This document shows positions 17,231 to 25,134 of a DNA stretch of 34,082 bases, one piece after another. Source of the DNA: Spyradocola sp034113365 (GTDB lineage Bacteria; Bacillota; Clostridia; Christensenellales; UBA1750); contig JAXEXP010000088.1 of the NCBI GenBank assembly GCA_034113365.1, forward strand, positions 1 to 34,082, written 5' to 3'. The stretch's first letter is position 1, and every line of letters starts with the position of its first letter. The position numbers were made by a program, and so were the translations under genes. Below the pieces are notes generated by a model. It searched no databases, was not told the origin of the DNA, and was given only the letters and a program-made list of their open reading frames with translations.

Positions 17231-17422
17231 TTACACGTTGCGCTCGACCTTACCGGAGCGGAGGCAACGGGTGCAAACGTACATGGACTTGGGGGTACCA
17301 TCCACAACCACGCGGACCTTCTGCGTGTTGGGAGCCCAGTAAGTACGGGTCGCCTTCTTGGAGTGCGAGACATTGTTGCCGGACATGGTGCCCTTGCCGC
17401 AGATTTCACACATCTTTCCCAT
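17231..17422 (-). CDS. rpmB: 50S ribosomal protein L28, zinc-binding type
   Basis: A 63-residue protein reading MGKMCEICGKGTMSGNNVSH, then SKKATRTYWAPNTQKVRV, which is L28. Four cysteines, Cys5, Cys8, Cys50 and Cys53, make two CxxC pairs, so this is the zinc-ribbon (C+) form. The ATG is preceded by AAGGAGGTG eight bases upstream. The minus-strand orientation, convergent with the thiN side, matches the B. subtilis locus. Confidence 0.97.
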   Translation of the reverse strand: MGKMCEICGKGTMSGNNVSHSKKATRTYWAPNTQKVRVVVDGTPKSMYVCTRCLRSGKVERNV

Positions 17423-17469
17423 TTTGAGAACACCTCCTTCAGGTGGAAAATACGGTTCAAAACAGTGTC

Positions 17470-17498
17470 ATTTTAGCACGTTCCCGATCAGAATGCAA
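17470..17498 (-). promoter_or_regulatory. Sigma-A promoter for rpmB
   Basis: On the minus strand TTGCAT (17498-17493) is followed after 17 bases by TAAAAT (17475-17470), with TG one base upstream of the -10. The leader to the ribosome binding site is about 25 bases. Confidence 0.85.
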
Positions 17499-17549
17499 GA
17501 GCTTTTCTGAAAATTGACAAAAGAACGAAAACTTTCGCGCCATGTGCGA

Positions 17550-17578
17550 TTGACGCGGCGGCCGATCTGTGGCATACT
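17550..17578 (+). promoter_or_regulatory. Sigma-A promoter for the desulfurase-thiI pair
   Basis: TTGACG (17550-17555), a 17-base spacer and CATACT (17573-17578). Initiation would be near 17585, about 45 bases before the ATG at 17631. Confidence 0.7.
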
Positions 17579-17593
17579 TACCTTGTAATGTGG

Positions 17594-17612
17594 GGAGCAG
17601 GGCTCCTTTTTT
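17594..17612 (+). terminator. Possible leader hairpin with T run before the desulfurase gene
   Basis: GGAGC (17594-17598) and GCTCC (17602-17606) form a five-base stem with a three-base loop, followed directly by six Ts. It lies between the promoter and the ribosome binding site (GAAGGTGAG). The shape is that of a small intrinsic terminator, but the stem is short and no competing antiterminator is seen. Confidence 0.35.
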
Positions 17613-17630
17613 CATGAAGGTGAGAAAAAC

Positions 17631-18773
17631 ATGATCTATCTGGACAACAGCGCCACCACGCGGCCCTTTGACGACGTGATCGAGGCCATGGCTGCGTGCA
17701 TGCGCGAGGAATACTTCAACCCCTCCTCGCTCTACGCGCCGGCGATGAAGGCGGGCGGACTGCTCTCTTCCGCGCGCGAGGCCATCGACCGGCAGCTGGG
17801 CGGCGGCACGCGCGTCATCTTCACCTCGGGCGGTACGGAGGCCGACAATCTGGCGCTGCTGGGCACCGCGCGCAACCTGCGCGGCCGCAAAGGGCACTTC
17901 ATCACCACAAAGGTGGAGCATCCCGCGATACTGGAGACCGCGGCGGAGCTGGAGCGCCAGGGGCACGAGGTGAGCTACATTGGCGTGGACGCAAACGGCG
18001 TTGTGGACGTGGACGCGCTGGTGGACGCCGTGCGGCCGGACACCGCGCTGGTCAGCGTAATGCAGGTCAACAACGAGGTGGGCGCGATCATGCCCATTGA
18101 GGAGATCAGCCGGCGGGTCAAGGAGAAGAACCCGCGCACGCTGATCCACGTCGACGGCGTGCAGGGCTTTATGCGCGTGCCGATGAATATGAAGCGGATG
18201 GGCGTCGACCTGTACAGCCTGTCCGGGCACAAGATCCACGGGCCCAAGGGCGTGGGCGCGCTGGCGTTGGCGGGCAATGCGCGCGTGCAGTGCATCGCGT
18301 TCGGCGGCGGACAGGAAAACGGCCTGCGTTCGGGTACGGAGAACGTGCCGGGCATCGCGGGGCTGGGACAGGCCGTGCGCTCCTACGCAAAGCTGGGCGA
18401 CACCGCGCCGCACATGCTGGAATGCAAGCAGCGCCTTGCGCAGCGCGTGCTGGATACCATCCCCGGCGCGCACGTAAACGGCGACCTTGCGCACGGCGCG
18501 GCGCACATACTGAACATCACCTTCCCCACAAAGGGTGAGGTGCTGCTGCACGCGCTGGAGGGCGCGGGCATCATGTGCTCGACGGGCTCGGCCTGCGCGT
18601 CGCACAAGAAGTCCGCGTCGCATGTGCTCACCGCGATGGGCGTGAGCGACCGGGACATCGACGGCGCGCTGCGCTTTTCGCTCTGCCCGGGCAATACTTT
18701 GGAGGAAATGGACGAAACCGCCGCGCAGCTTGCCAAAAATGTGGAGCTTCTGCGCAGGTTTGTGAGGAGATAG
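17631..18773 (+). CDS. Cysteine desulfurase (NifS/IscS-like) partnered with ThiI
   Basis: A 380-residue PLP enzyme that takes sulfur from cysteine as a persulfide. It starts MIYLDNSATTRP, with the TSGGTEADN segment that cups the PLP phosphate and VEHPAI with the His stacked on PLP. The PLP lysine is in LSGHKIHGPKG and the sulfur-carrying Cys in CSTGSACASHKK. GAAGGTGAG precedes the ATG. It lies three bases before thiI, so it probably supplies sulfur for tRNA 4-thiouridine, like B. subtilis NifZ. Iron-sulfur cluster scaffold genes (iscU, sufBCD) are not adjacent, which favours the tRNA role. Confidence 0.94.
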   Translation: MIYLDNSATTRPFDDVIEAMAACMREEYFNPSSLYAPAMKAGGLLSSAREAIDRQLGGGTRVIFTSGGTEADNLALLGTARNLRGRKGHFITTKVEHPAILETAAELERQGHEVSYIGVDANGVVDVDALVDAVRPDTALVSVMQVNNEVGAIMPIEEISRRVKEKNPRTLIHVDGVQGFMRVPMNMKRMGVDLYSLSGHKIHGPKGVGALALAGNARVQCIAFGGGQENGLRSGTENVPGIAGLGQAVRSYAKLGDTAPHMLECKQRLAQRVLDTIPGAHVNGDLAHGAAHILNITFPTKGEVLLHALEGAGIMCSTGSACASHKKSASHVLTAMGVSDRDIDGALRFSLCPGNTLEEMDETAAQLAKNVELLRRFVRR

Positions 18774-18776
18774 AGC

Positions 18777-19925
18777 ATGAAAAACGTACTTCTGGTCAGA
18801 ATGGGCGAGATCTTTCTCAAGGGCGACAACCGCATGTTCTTCATCAAGGCGCTGGTGCGGCACATCAAAAAGGCCGTCGACGGCACGGGGGCTTCGGTGG
18901 AGCTGACGCAGGGGCGCATCTTTCTGCGCGACATCACCGACATGGAGGACGTCATCCGCCGCGTCACGCGCGTGTTCGGCGTGCACTCGGTCAGCCCCGT
19001 GGTGCAGTGCGAAAAGACGATGGACGCCATCTGCCGCGAGGCCGTGGAGATGATGAAGCCGCTTTCCGGCACCTTCAAGTGCGCCGCGCGCCGCGCGGAC
19101 AAGCGCTTTCCGCTGGACTCCATGCAGATCAACGAAGAGGTGGGCTATCAGGTGCTGACCGCCTGCCCGCAGCTGACGGTGGACGTCCACAAGCCCCAGC
19201 ACGAGCTCAACATTGAGGTGCGCGAAAACGCCTATCTCTACGTTGAAAAGATCCCGGCGGTGGGCGGCATGCCCGTGGGCACCAACGGCAAGGCCATGCT
19301 GCTGCTCTCGGGCGGCATCGATTCGCCGGTGGCGGGCTACATGATCGCCAAGCGCGGCGTGCAGCTCAACTGCATCCACTACCATTCCTTCCCGTTCACC
19401 TCCGAGCAGGCCAAGCAGAAGGTGATCGACCTGGCAAAGCAGCTGTCCGCCTACGCAGGCCCCATCCGCATGTACGTCGTGCCCTTTACCGAGCTGCAGC
19501 AGGAGCTGTACCAGAAATGCCCCGAGAGCCAGCTGACCATCCTGATGCGCCGCTACATGATGCGCATCGCCAACCGCATCGCGCACCGCGCCAACTGCTC
19601 GGCGCTGATCACCGGCGAGTCCATAGGGCAAGTGGCCAGCCAGACCATGGACGGCCTGTGCTGCACCAACGCGGTTTGCGACATGCCCGTGTTCCGCCCG
19701 CTGATCGGCTTTGACAAGATCGAGATCATGGACTACGCCGAGAAGATCGGCACCTACGAGACGTCCATCCTGCCCTACGAGGACTGCTGCACCATCTTTA
19801 CCCCCAAGCACCCGCAGACCAAGCCCCGCGTCGAGCAGCTGATCGAGTCCGAAAAGCTCATCGACGGCGAAGGCCTGATCCGCCGCGCCATCGAGGGCAT
19901 CGAGATCCTCAACATCATGCCGTAA
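18777..19925 (+). CDS. thiI: tRNA 4-thiouridine synthetase ThiI (no rhodanese domain)
   Basis: A 382-residue protein. A ferredoxin-like and THUMP RNA-binding part (about 1-165) is followed by a PP-loop ATP pyrophosphatase domain with LSGGIDSPVAGY. The tail includes TGESIGQVASQT and DCCTIF. It adenylates U8 of tRNA and replaces oxygen with sulfur. At 382 residues it lacks the C-terminal rhodanese domain of the E. coli enzyme. This short form works with a dedicated desulfurase, here the gene three bases upstream. The pair is transcribed together and ends at the hairpin beginning near 19933. Confidence 0.96.
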   Translation: MKNVLLVRMGEIFLKGDNRMFFIKALVRHIKKAVDGTGASVELTQGRIFLRDITDMEDVIRRVTRVFGVHSVSPVVQCEKTMDAICREAVEMMKPLSGTFKCAARRADKRFPLDSMQINEEVGYQVLTACPQLTVDVHKPQHELNIEVRENAYLYVEKIPAVGGMPVGTNGKAMLLLSGGIDSPVAGYMIAKRGVQLNCIHYHSFPFTSEQAKQKVIDLAKQLSAYAGPIRMYVVPFTELQQELYQKCPESQLTILMRRYMMRIANRIAHRANCSALITGESIGQVASQTMDGLCCTNAVCDMPVFRPLIGFDKIEIMDYAEKIGTYETSILPYEDCCTIFTPKHPQTKPRVEQLIESEKLIDGEGLIRRAIEGIEILNIMP

Positions 19926-19929
19926 ACGG

Positions 19930-19957
19930 ATAAACTCCCCCGCGCAGTGCATATAGA
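19930..19957 (+). promoter_or_regulatory. Candidate sporulation-type promoter in the thiI terminator loop
   Basis: GCATATAGAT (19949-19958) matches the GCATAT core seen at 16973, 27451 and 30833. ATA at 19930-19932, 17 bases upstream of CATATAGA, resembles a SigE -35. Initiation would be near 19964, inside the loop of the hairpin and 28 bases before the downstream start codon. Weak as a single case; the shared layout raises it. Confidence 0.38.
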
Positions 19958-19993
19958 TGAAGCATGAGCTGCGCGCAAAGGGGGAGTTTTTTT
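19933..19993 (+). terminator. Terminator of thiI, overlapping the start region of the L,D-transpeptidase
   Basis: AACTCCCC (19933-19940) pairs with GGGGAGTT (19981-19988). Inside it, CGCGCAG (19941-19947) pairs with CTGCGCG (19969-19975), with five unpaired bases on the 3' side between the two stems and a 21-base loop. A run of seven Ts follows (19987-19993). GGGGGAG in the 3' arm doubles as the ribosome binding site for TTG 19992. Confidence 0.75.
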
Positions 19994-20648
19994 GCGAAGG
20001 AGAGGCGTTGCGGTGCTGCTGGCGGCGGTGTTGCTGCTCGCGCTGTGCGGCGCGGCGGACCGGCCAGAGGACACGCTGATCGTGGTGGACGCGGACATCC
20101 AGCGGCTGTACCTGTACAAAAACGAGGCGCTGGTCGCCTCCTATCCCTGCGCGGTGGGCAAGTGGGCCACGCCCTCGCCGCTGGGCGTGTGGAAGGTCAA
20201 CGGCAAGGCCGTCAACTGGGGCACGGGCTTTGGCACTCGCTTCATCTCCATTTCCTGCCCGTGGGGCAAGTACGGCATCCACGGCACCAACAAGCCCGGC
20301 TCCATCGGCGGGGACACGTCGCACGGCTGCATCCGCATGCTCAACAAGGACGTCGAGGCGCTGTTTCCGCTCGTGCCGGAGGGCGCGACGGTGATCATCG
20401 AGCGCGCGGCGTATGGCAGCATGGCGGCGGGCTTTCGCACGCTGCGCCCCGGCGACCGCGGCAGCGACGTAAGGGAGGTGCAGACGCGGCTCAAGATCCG
20501 CGGCTACCTCTACGGCAACCCCGACGGCGTGTTCGGCGACGGCACGAAGGACGCGCTGCTGCGCTTTAAGAAGGACGCGGGCCTCGCATACACCGACGTG
20601 GTGGACTGGAGCGTCTACAATGCCCTTGGCATCACGCTTTTTGAGTGA
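19992..20648 (+). CDS. L,D-transpeptidase (YkuD fold) with peptidoglycan-binding domain
   Basis: A 218-residue exported protein. MRRRGVAVLLAAVLLLALCG is a signal peptide, probably cleaved near ALCGAA. The YkuD domain (about 30-135) has the catalytic pattern HGTNKPGS...SHGCIRM, with the nucleophilic Cys. A C-terminal peptidoglycan-binding type 1 domain (about 155-215) contains LRPGDRGSDVREVQTRL and GYLYGNPDGVFGDGT. Such enzymes make 3-3 peptidoglycan crosslinks; B. subtilis YkuD is spore-associated. I chose TTG 19992 because it keeps the arginine cluster and has GGGGGAG five bases upstream; GTG 20013 is an alternative with AGGAG ten bases upstream. The domain call is sure, the cellular role is not. 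Confidence 0.9.
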   Translation: MRRRGVAVLLAAVLLLALCGAADRPEDTLIVVDADIQRLYLYKNEALVASYPCAVGKWATPSPLGVWKVNGKAVNWGTGFGTRFISISCPWGKYGIHGTNKPGSIGGDTSHGCIRMLNKDVEALFPLVPEGATVIIERAAYGSMAAGFRTLRPGDRGSDVREVQTRLKIRGYLYGNPDGVFGDGTKDALLRFKKDAGLAYTDVVDWSVYNALGITLFE

Positions 20649-20676
20649 AAAGTCTTTGTTAAATTTAATTTGCATA

Positions 20677-20705
20677 TTGTATTTCGGACCGGGTTATGGT
20701 ATTCT
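20677..20705 (+). promoter_or_regulatory. Sigma-A promoter for rpmE
   Basis: TTGTAT (20677-20682), a 17-base spacer and TATTCT (20700-20705), with TG one base upstream of the -10. Initiation near 20712 gives a 57-base leader. Confidence 0.7.
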
Positions 20706-20715
20706 AATAAACGAT

Positions 20716-20730
20716 GTTGATGTTATCAAC
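20716..20730. repeat. Short inverted repeat in the rpmE leader
   Basis: GTTGAT (20716-20721), GTT and ATCAAC (20725-20730) form a perfect six-base inverted repeat just after the probable start of transcription. It could be an RNA hairpin or an operator. A similar GTTGA/TCAAC palindrome lies at the same place downstream of the rpiB promoter. Confidence 0.5.
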
Positions 20731-20768
20731 GCACAGACATTACTGTGGTTTGAAAGAGGTGAGATAAC

Positions 20769-20966
20769 ATGAAGGAAGGAATCCATCCCAAGTACGGCAA
20801 GGCGATCGTTCGCTGCGCTTGCGGTAATACCTTCGAGACCGGCTCCGTCAAGCCCGAGCTCAAGGTCGAAATTTGCTCCAAGTGCCACCCCTTCTTCACG
20901 GGTAAGCAGAAGCTCGTCGATACGGGCGGACGCGTCGACCGCTTCAAGAAGCGTTACGGCATGTAA
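20769..20966 (+). CDS. rpmE: 50S ribosomal protein L31, zinc-binding type
   Basis: A 65-residue protein, MKEGIHPKYGKAIVRCACG onward. Cys16, Cys18, Cys36 and Cys39 make the zinc-binding (C+) set of type A L31. AGAGGTGA lies seven bases before the ATG. It is followed by a terminator and then DUF1385-prmC-prfA, a common order in Clostridia. In many Bacillota a zinc-free L31 paralogue is made under zinc starvation; none is present in this window. Confidence 0.97.
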   Translation: MKEGIHPKYGKAIVRCACGNTFETGSVKPELKVEICSKCHPFFTGKQKLVDTGGRVDRFKKRYGM

Positions 20967-20976
20967 TGCAGACACA

Positions 20977-21014
20977 AAAGTGCAGACAGGGTACGCCCTT
21001 TCTGCACTTTTTTC
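20977..21014 (+). terminator. Rho-independent terminator after rpmE
   Basis: AAAAGTGCAGA (20977-20987) pairs with TCTGCACTTTT (21002-21012), and an inner AGGG/CCCT stem closes on a TACG tetraloop. The T run extends to 21014. It separates rpmE from the DUF1385 operon. No clear promoter was found between here and 21080. Confidence 0.9.
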
Positions 21015-21079
21015 GTAAATCCGTTCAGGTCCTAAACCTTGATTTTGACATAGATATTCCCCCGCGAAAGGAGCTTTCC

Positions 21080-22168
21080 ATGAAAAAAGAGAAGAAGCCG
21101 GAAAAGGTGTACATCGGCGGCCAGGCCGTGATGGAGGGCGTGATGATGAAGGCCCCCGACCGCATGGCCATCGCCGTGCGCCGCGTTTCCGACCATAAGA
21201 TCGAAACGTTCACCGAACCCATCGAGCCTGCGGCCAAGAAGAATAAAATACTGGGCTGGCCCCTCATCCGCGGCGTGGTGGCGTTTATCAACGCGCTGAC
21301 CGGCGGCATGACCACCATCACCCGCTCTGCCGAGATGATGGGCGACGAGAGCCTGCAGGAGGAGCCATCCAAGTTTGAAAAGTGGCTCAGCCGCGTCACC
21401 GGCCGCAGCACGGACGACATCATGATGGTCTGCGCGGTGCTGCTGGCCATCGTGCTGGCGGTGGGGCTGTTCTTTGTGCTGCCCTCGCTGGCGGGCTCCG
21501 GGCTGAACCTGCTGCTGCCCGGGCATACGCTTGCTGTCAACCTGCTGGAAGGCCTCGTGCGCATCATCATCTTCCTTGCCTACATCCTGCTCGTCTCGCG
21601 CATGAAGGAGATCAAGCGCGTGTTCATGTACCACGGCGCGGAGCACAAGACCGTCTACTGCAATGAAAACGATGAGGAGCTGACGGTGGAAAACTGCCGC
21701 AAGTACCCCGTGATGCACCCCCGCTGCGGCACCGCGTTTCTGCTGATCGTGATGGTGATCTCCATACTCGTCACCTCCGTGGCCAGCGTGTTCGGCCTGG
21801 ACGGCAACGTGTTCACCCGCATCCTCGTGCGCATCATCCTGCTGCCCATCGTGGCGGGGCTGTCCTACGAGCTGCTGCAGTGGACGGGCCGCAACGACAA
21901 CTGGCTGACCCGCATCCTGCGCTGGCCGGGCATGCAGCTGCAGCGCCTGACCGCCCTGCAGCCCACCGACGACATGATCGAGGTCGCCATCGTGGCCATG
22001 AAGCTGGCCAAAGGCGAGGAGTGGCACGACGAGGCGGACGAGCAGCCCGAGGAGCCTGCCGGGGAACAAACTCAAGAACCCGTTGAGGAGTCCACGGAGG
22101 AAACTGTTGAGGAAACCGGCGCCTACGACCCCGAAACCGACGAAAACCCCGACGAGGCCAAGGGATGA
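21080..22168 (+). CDS. DUF1385 family membrane protein (YqhQ-like)
   Basis: A 362-residue protein. It begins KVYIGGQAVMEGVMMKAP, the family hallmark, then FTEPIEPAAKKNKILGWPLIRGVVAF. Several membrane segments are visible (about residues 112-135, 153-175, 215-240 and 247-268), with YHGAEHKTVYC and MHPRCGTAFLL between them, motifs conserved in the family. The last 45 residues are a Glu/Pro/Thr-rich, probably disordered tail. AAAGGAG lies seven bases before the ATG; the frame is open 38 codons upstream into the rpmE terminator, which I reject as coding. The family's biochemical function is not established, although it nearly always travels with rpmE, prmC and prfA. Its end overlaps prmC by ATGA. 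Confidence 0.93.
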   Translation: MKKEKKPEKVYIGGQAVMEGVMMKAPDRMAIAVRRVSDHKIETFTEPIEPAAKKNKILGWPLIRGVVAFINALTGGMTTITRSAEMMGDESLQEEPSKFEKWLSRVTGRSTDDIMMVCAVLLAIVLAVGLFFVLPSLAGSGLNLLLPGHTLAVNLLEGLVRIIIFLAYILLVSRMKEIKRVFMYHGAEHKTVYCNENDEELTVENCRKYPVMHPRCGTAFLLIVMVISILVTSVASVFGLDGNVFTRILVRIILLPIVAGLSYELLQWTGRNDNWLTRILRWPGMQLQRLTALQPTDDMIEVAIVAMKLAKGEEWHDEADEQPEEPAGEQTQEPVEESTEETVEETGAYDPETDENPDEAKG

Positions 22169-22986
22169 AGGTTGGACAGCTGCTGCGCGAGGGACGGGCG
22201 CGCCTCGCCCGCACCCCCGACGCGGACTGGGACGCCCGCGAGCTGCTGCTGCATGCGCTGGAGCAGCAGCACGACGCGCTGGTGCGCCATCTTGCGGACG
22301 ACGTTCCGCCGGAGGCCGAGCAGCGCTGCCTTGCGCTGTTTGAACGCCGTGCGCAGGGCGAGCCTGCGCAGTATATCCTTGGCGAAGCGTGGTTCATGGG
22401 CCTGCGCTTTTCCGTAGACGCGCGCGTGCTCATCCCGCGTCAGGACACGGAATTGCTGTGCGAAACGGCACTGGAGCTGGCGAAAACGCGCGGTTACGCG
22501 ACCGCCCTTGACCTGTGTACGGGCTCGGGCGCGCTGGCCGTGTCGATTAAAAAGCTGGGCGAGCTGCGCGTCACGGCGACTGACATTTCGACGGACGCGC
22601 TGTGCGTCGCAGCGGAAAATGCGCGCAGAAACGGCGTGGAAATCGACTTTTTGCAGGGCGATCTGCTGGACGCGCTGCCGGACGGGCAGGCGTTTGACCT
22701 GATCGTGTGCAATCCGCCGTACCTGACGGCGCAGGAGATGGACGTACTCCAGCTGGAGGTGCGCCGGGAGCCAGAGCTGGCGCTGCTGGGCGGCGCGGAT
22801 GGCCTTGCGTTCTACCGCAGGCTGGCGCAGGGCGCTGCAAAATACCTGAACCCGGGCGGCGCGCTGCTGATGGAGATCGGCTGCGCGCAGGGGGAGAGCG
22901 TGCCCGCGCTGTTTTCCGGCTGGAAAACCAAGGTTTTGAAGGATTTGAACGGTCTGGACCGCGTGGTGCAGGCCGAACCGAGATAG
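22165..22986 (+). CDS. prmC: Release factor glutamine N5-methyltransferase
   Basis: A 273-residue SAM-dependent enzyme that methylates the glutamine of the GGQ motif in release factors. It has an N-terminal helical domain (about 1-75), VLIPRQDTELL, the SAM loop LDLCTGSGALAVS, and the substrate motif NPPYLT that holds the glutamine side chain. It overlaps DUF1385 by ATGA and is followed after 12 bases by prfA, its substrate. Confidence 0.96.
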   Translation: MKVGQLLREGRARLARTPDADWDARELLLHALEQQHDALVRHLADDVPPEAEQRCLALFERRAQGEPAQYILGEAWFMGLRFSVDARVLIPRQDTELLCETALELAKTRGYATALDLCTGSGALAVSIKKLGELRVTATDISTDALCVAAENARRNGVEIDFLQGDLLDALPDGQAFDLIVCNPPYLTAQEMDVLQLEVRREPELALLGGADGLAFYRRLAQGAAKYLNPGGALLMEIGCAQGESVPALFSGWKTKVLKDLNGLDRVVQAEPR

Positions 22987-22998
22987 AGGAGAGAGAAC

Positions 22999-24072
22999 AT
23001 GGTCAATCTGATGGAACGACTGGAGGCGCTCGAGGCGCGCTACGACGAACTGCAGGTTCGCCTCTCGCAGCCCGAGACGCTCGCCGATATGGATACCTGG
23101 CGAAGGCTCATGAAGGAGCACGCCGACATGGAGGAGCTGATGACGGCCTTTGCCGAGTACAAGACCGTGGTCAGCAACATCGAAGAAGCGAAGGAAATGC
23201 TGGAGGACGCCGACCTGCGCGACATGGCCAAGGAGGAGCTTGCCGAGGCAGAGCCGCGCCGGGACGAGCTGGAAAAGCGCATGCAGCTGCTGCTCCTGCC
23301 CAAGGACCCTAACGACGACAAGAACGTGATCATCGAGATCCGCGCGGGTACGGGCGGCGAGGAGGCCGCGCTGTTTGCCGCGGAGCTTGCGCGCATGTAC
23401 ACGCACTACGCCGACGCCCGCGGCTGGAAAACCGAGGAGCTGGACGCGAACCTGACTGAGCTTGGCGGCGTCAAGGAGCTGTCCATGATGATCTCCGGGC
23501 AGGGCGCGTATTCGCGGCTCAAGTTCGAGTCGGGCGCGCATCGCGTGCAGCGCGTGCCCGAGACGGAATCGGGCGGGCGCATCCACACCTCCGCCGCCAC
23601 CGTCGCCGTCATGCCCGAGGTGGACGACGTCGAGGTGGAGATCAACCAGAACGATCTGCGCATCGACACCTACCGCGCGGGCGGCGCGGGCGGCCAGCAC
23701 GTCAACCGCACCGACTCCGCCGTGCGCATCACGCACATCCCAACGGGCATCGTGGTGCAGTGCCAGAACGAGCGCTCGCAGATCCAGAACCGCGAGCAGG
23801 CCATGCGCATGCTGCGCGCCAAGCTGTGGGACAAGGCCGTGCAGGAGCAGCAGGACGAGGTGTCCGCCTTCCGCAAGAACCAGGTGGGCTCCGGCGACCG
23901 CTCCGAGCGCATCCGCACCTACAACTATCCGCAGGGCCGCGTGACCGATCACCGCATCAACGTAACGCTCTACAAGCTGCCCCAGTTCCTGAACGGAGAC
24001 ATGGACGAGCTGCTCGACGCGCTCGTGCTCGCCGACCAGACCGCGCGCCTGCAGGCCGAGGGCATGAACTGA
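22999..24072 (+). CDS. prfA: Peptide chain release factor 1
   Basis: A 357-residue factor that ends translation at UAA and UAG. The N-terminal helical domain is followed by AGTGGEEAALFA, HRVQRVPETESGGRIHTSAATVAVMPE and the catalytic GGAGGQHVNRTDSAVR, whose Gln is the PrmC target. The length and the absence of an internal frameshift mark it as RF1 rather than RF2. GAGGAGAGAGAAC lies before the ATG. Nothing unusual is seen. Confidence 0.97.
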   Translation: MVNLMERLEALEARYDELQVRLSQPETLADMDTWRRLMKEHADMEELMTAFAEYKTVVSNIEEAKEMLEDADLRDMAKEELAEAEPRRDELEKRMQLLLLPKDPNDDKNVIIEIRAGTGGEEAALFAAELARMYTHYADARGWKTEELDANLTELGGVKELSMMISGQGAYSRLKFESGAHRVQRVPETESGGRIHTSAATVAVMPEVDDVEVEINQNDLRIDTYRAGGAGGQHVNRTDSAVRITHIPTGIVVQCQNERSQIQNREQAMRMLRAKLWDKAVQEQQDEVSAFRKNQVGSGDRSERIRTYNYPQGRVTDHRINVTLYKLPQFLNGDMDELLDALVLADQTARLQAEGMN

Positions 24073-24096
24073 ACCACAGAATAAGAAGGGAAAACA

Positions 24097-25122
24097 ATGC
24101 AAACGCAGGTATTGCAGCCGACGCGGGAGAATCTGCAGCTCGCGGCGGCGATCTTCCGAGCGGGCGGACTCGTGGGCATGCCCACCGAGACGGTCTACGG
24201 CCTTGGCGCGAACGCGCTGGATGAAAACGCCGCGCTGGCCATATTCGCCGCGAAGGGCCGCCCTGCCGACAATCCGCTGATCGTGCACATCAGCGCGCTG
24301 GATCAGCTGGAGAACGTCGTCTCCGCCGTGCCAGAGTGTGCAATGAAACTGATGGACGCCTTCTGGCCCGGCCCGCTGACGCTCATCATGCCCAAACACG
24401 ACCGCATCCCCCTCGCGGTGACGGCGGGCCTTTCCACCGTCGCGGTGCGCTTCCCCGTGCATCCCGTGGCAAGGGAGATGATCGACCTTGCCGGGCTGCC
24501 CATCGCCGCGCCCAGCGCCAACCTCTCCGGCCGCCCCAGCCCCACCACCGCCCAGCATGTGCTGGACGACTTAAGCGGCCGCATCCCGCTGATCATCGAC
24601 GGCGGGCCGTGCCAGGTGGGCTTGGAATCCACCGTGGTGGACACCACGCGGGAGCGCGCGGTGCTGCTGCGCCCCGGCGGCGTCACCCGGGAGATGCTGC
24701 TGGAAGCGCTCGGCGAGGAAGTGCTGCTTGGCAAAGGTGTGATGGAGCCGCTGCGCGACGGCGAAAAGGCGCTGTCCCCGGGGCTGCTGCACAAGCACTA
24801 TGCCCCCAGGGCGCAGGTGCGCGTCGTGCTGGGCGAGGACGAGGCGCGCATCGCCTACATCCGCGAGCAAGCGGCGCAGGACGAGCGCCCCTGCGTGCTC
24901 TGCCTCGACGCGCGCAAAGACCGCTACGGCAAGCTGCCCGTGCTGTCCGCGGGCGATACGCCGGAGAGCTATGCGCACAACCTGTTTGCGGCGCTGCGCG
25001 CGGCGGACGACGCGGGCTATACGCACGTCTACGCCGAGGGGCTGTCGCTGGACGGCGTGGGGCTTGCGGTGATGAACCGCATCGAGCGCGCCGCGGGCTT
25101 CCACATCATCACGGTATCATAA
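24097..25122 (+). CDS. ywlC: L-threonylcarbamoyladenylate synthase (Sua5/YwlC type)
   Basis: A 341-residue enzyme making threonylcarbamoyl-AMP for the t6A modification at tRNA position 37. The YrdC/TsaC domain (about 1-205) has GLVGMPTETVYGLGANA, KGRPADNPLIVHI and SANLSGRPSPT. A linker (SPGLLHKHYAPRAQV) leads to the C-terminal Sua5 domain (about 235-341). The two-domain length separates it from the short TsaC. Its neighbour ywlE and the following rpiB and upp match the B. subtilis ywlC-ywlE-ywlF(rpiB)-upp region. Confidence 0.95.
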   Translation: MQTQVLQPTRENLQLAAAIFRAGGLVGMPTETVYGLGANALDENAALAIFAAKGRPADNPLIVHISALDQLENVVSAVPECAMKLMDAFWPGPLTLIMPKHDRIPLAVTAGLSTVAVRFPVHPVAREMIDLAGLPIAAPSANLSGRPSPTTAQHVLDDLSGRIPLIIDGGPCQVGLESTVVDTTRERAVLLRPGGVTREMLLEALGEEVLLGKGVMEPLRDGEKALSPGLLHKHYAPRAQVRVVLGEDEARIAYIREQAAQDERPCVLCLDARKDRYGKLPVLSAGDTPESYAHNLFAALRAADDAGYTHVYAEGLSLDGVGLAVMNRIERAAGFHIITVS

Positions 25123-25134
25123 AGGAGGGTTCCC

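Noticed and set aside
16997..17476. Plus-strand frame overlapping the 51-aa gene and running antisense through rpmB
   Set aside because: It overlaps a conserved ribosomal protein gene and a terminator and its product has random composition; no SpoVM-like peptide appears in it.
17457..20675. A minus-strand open frame of over 1000 codons opposite the desulfurase, thiI and L,D-transpeptidase genes
   Set aside because: Its translation is Arg/His/Ala/Val-rich with no known domain, and the opposite strand encodes three well-conserved proteins. Long antisense frames are expected in GC-rich genes with this codon bias.
22030..22165. Repeated Glu/Thr codons at the end of the DUF1385 gene as a DNA repeat element
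   Set aside because: The repeats are imperfect and explained by an acidic, low-complexity protein tail.
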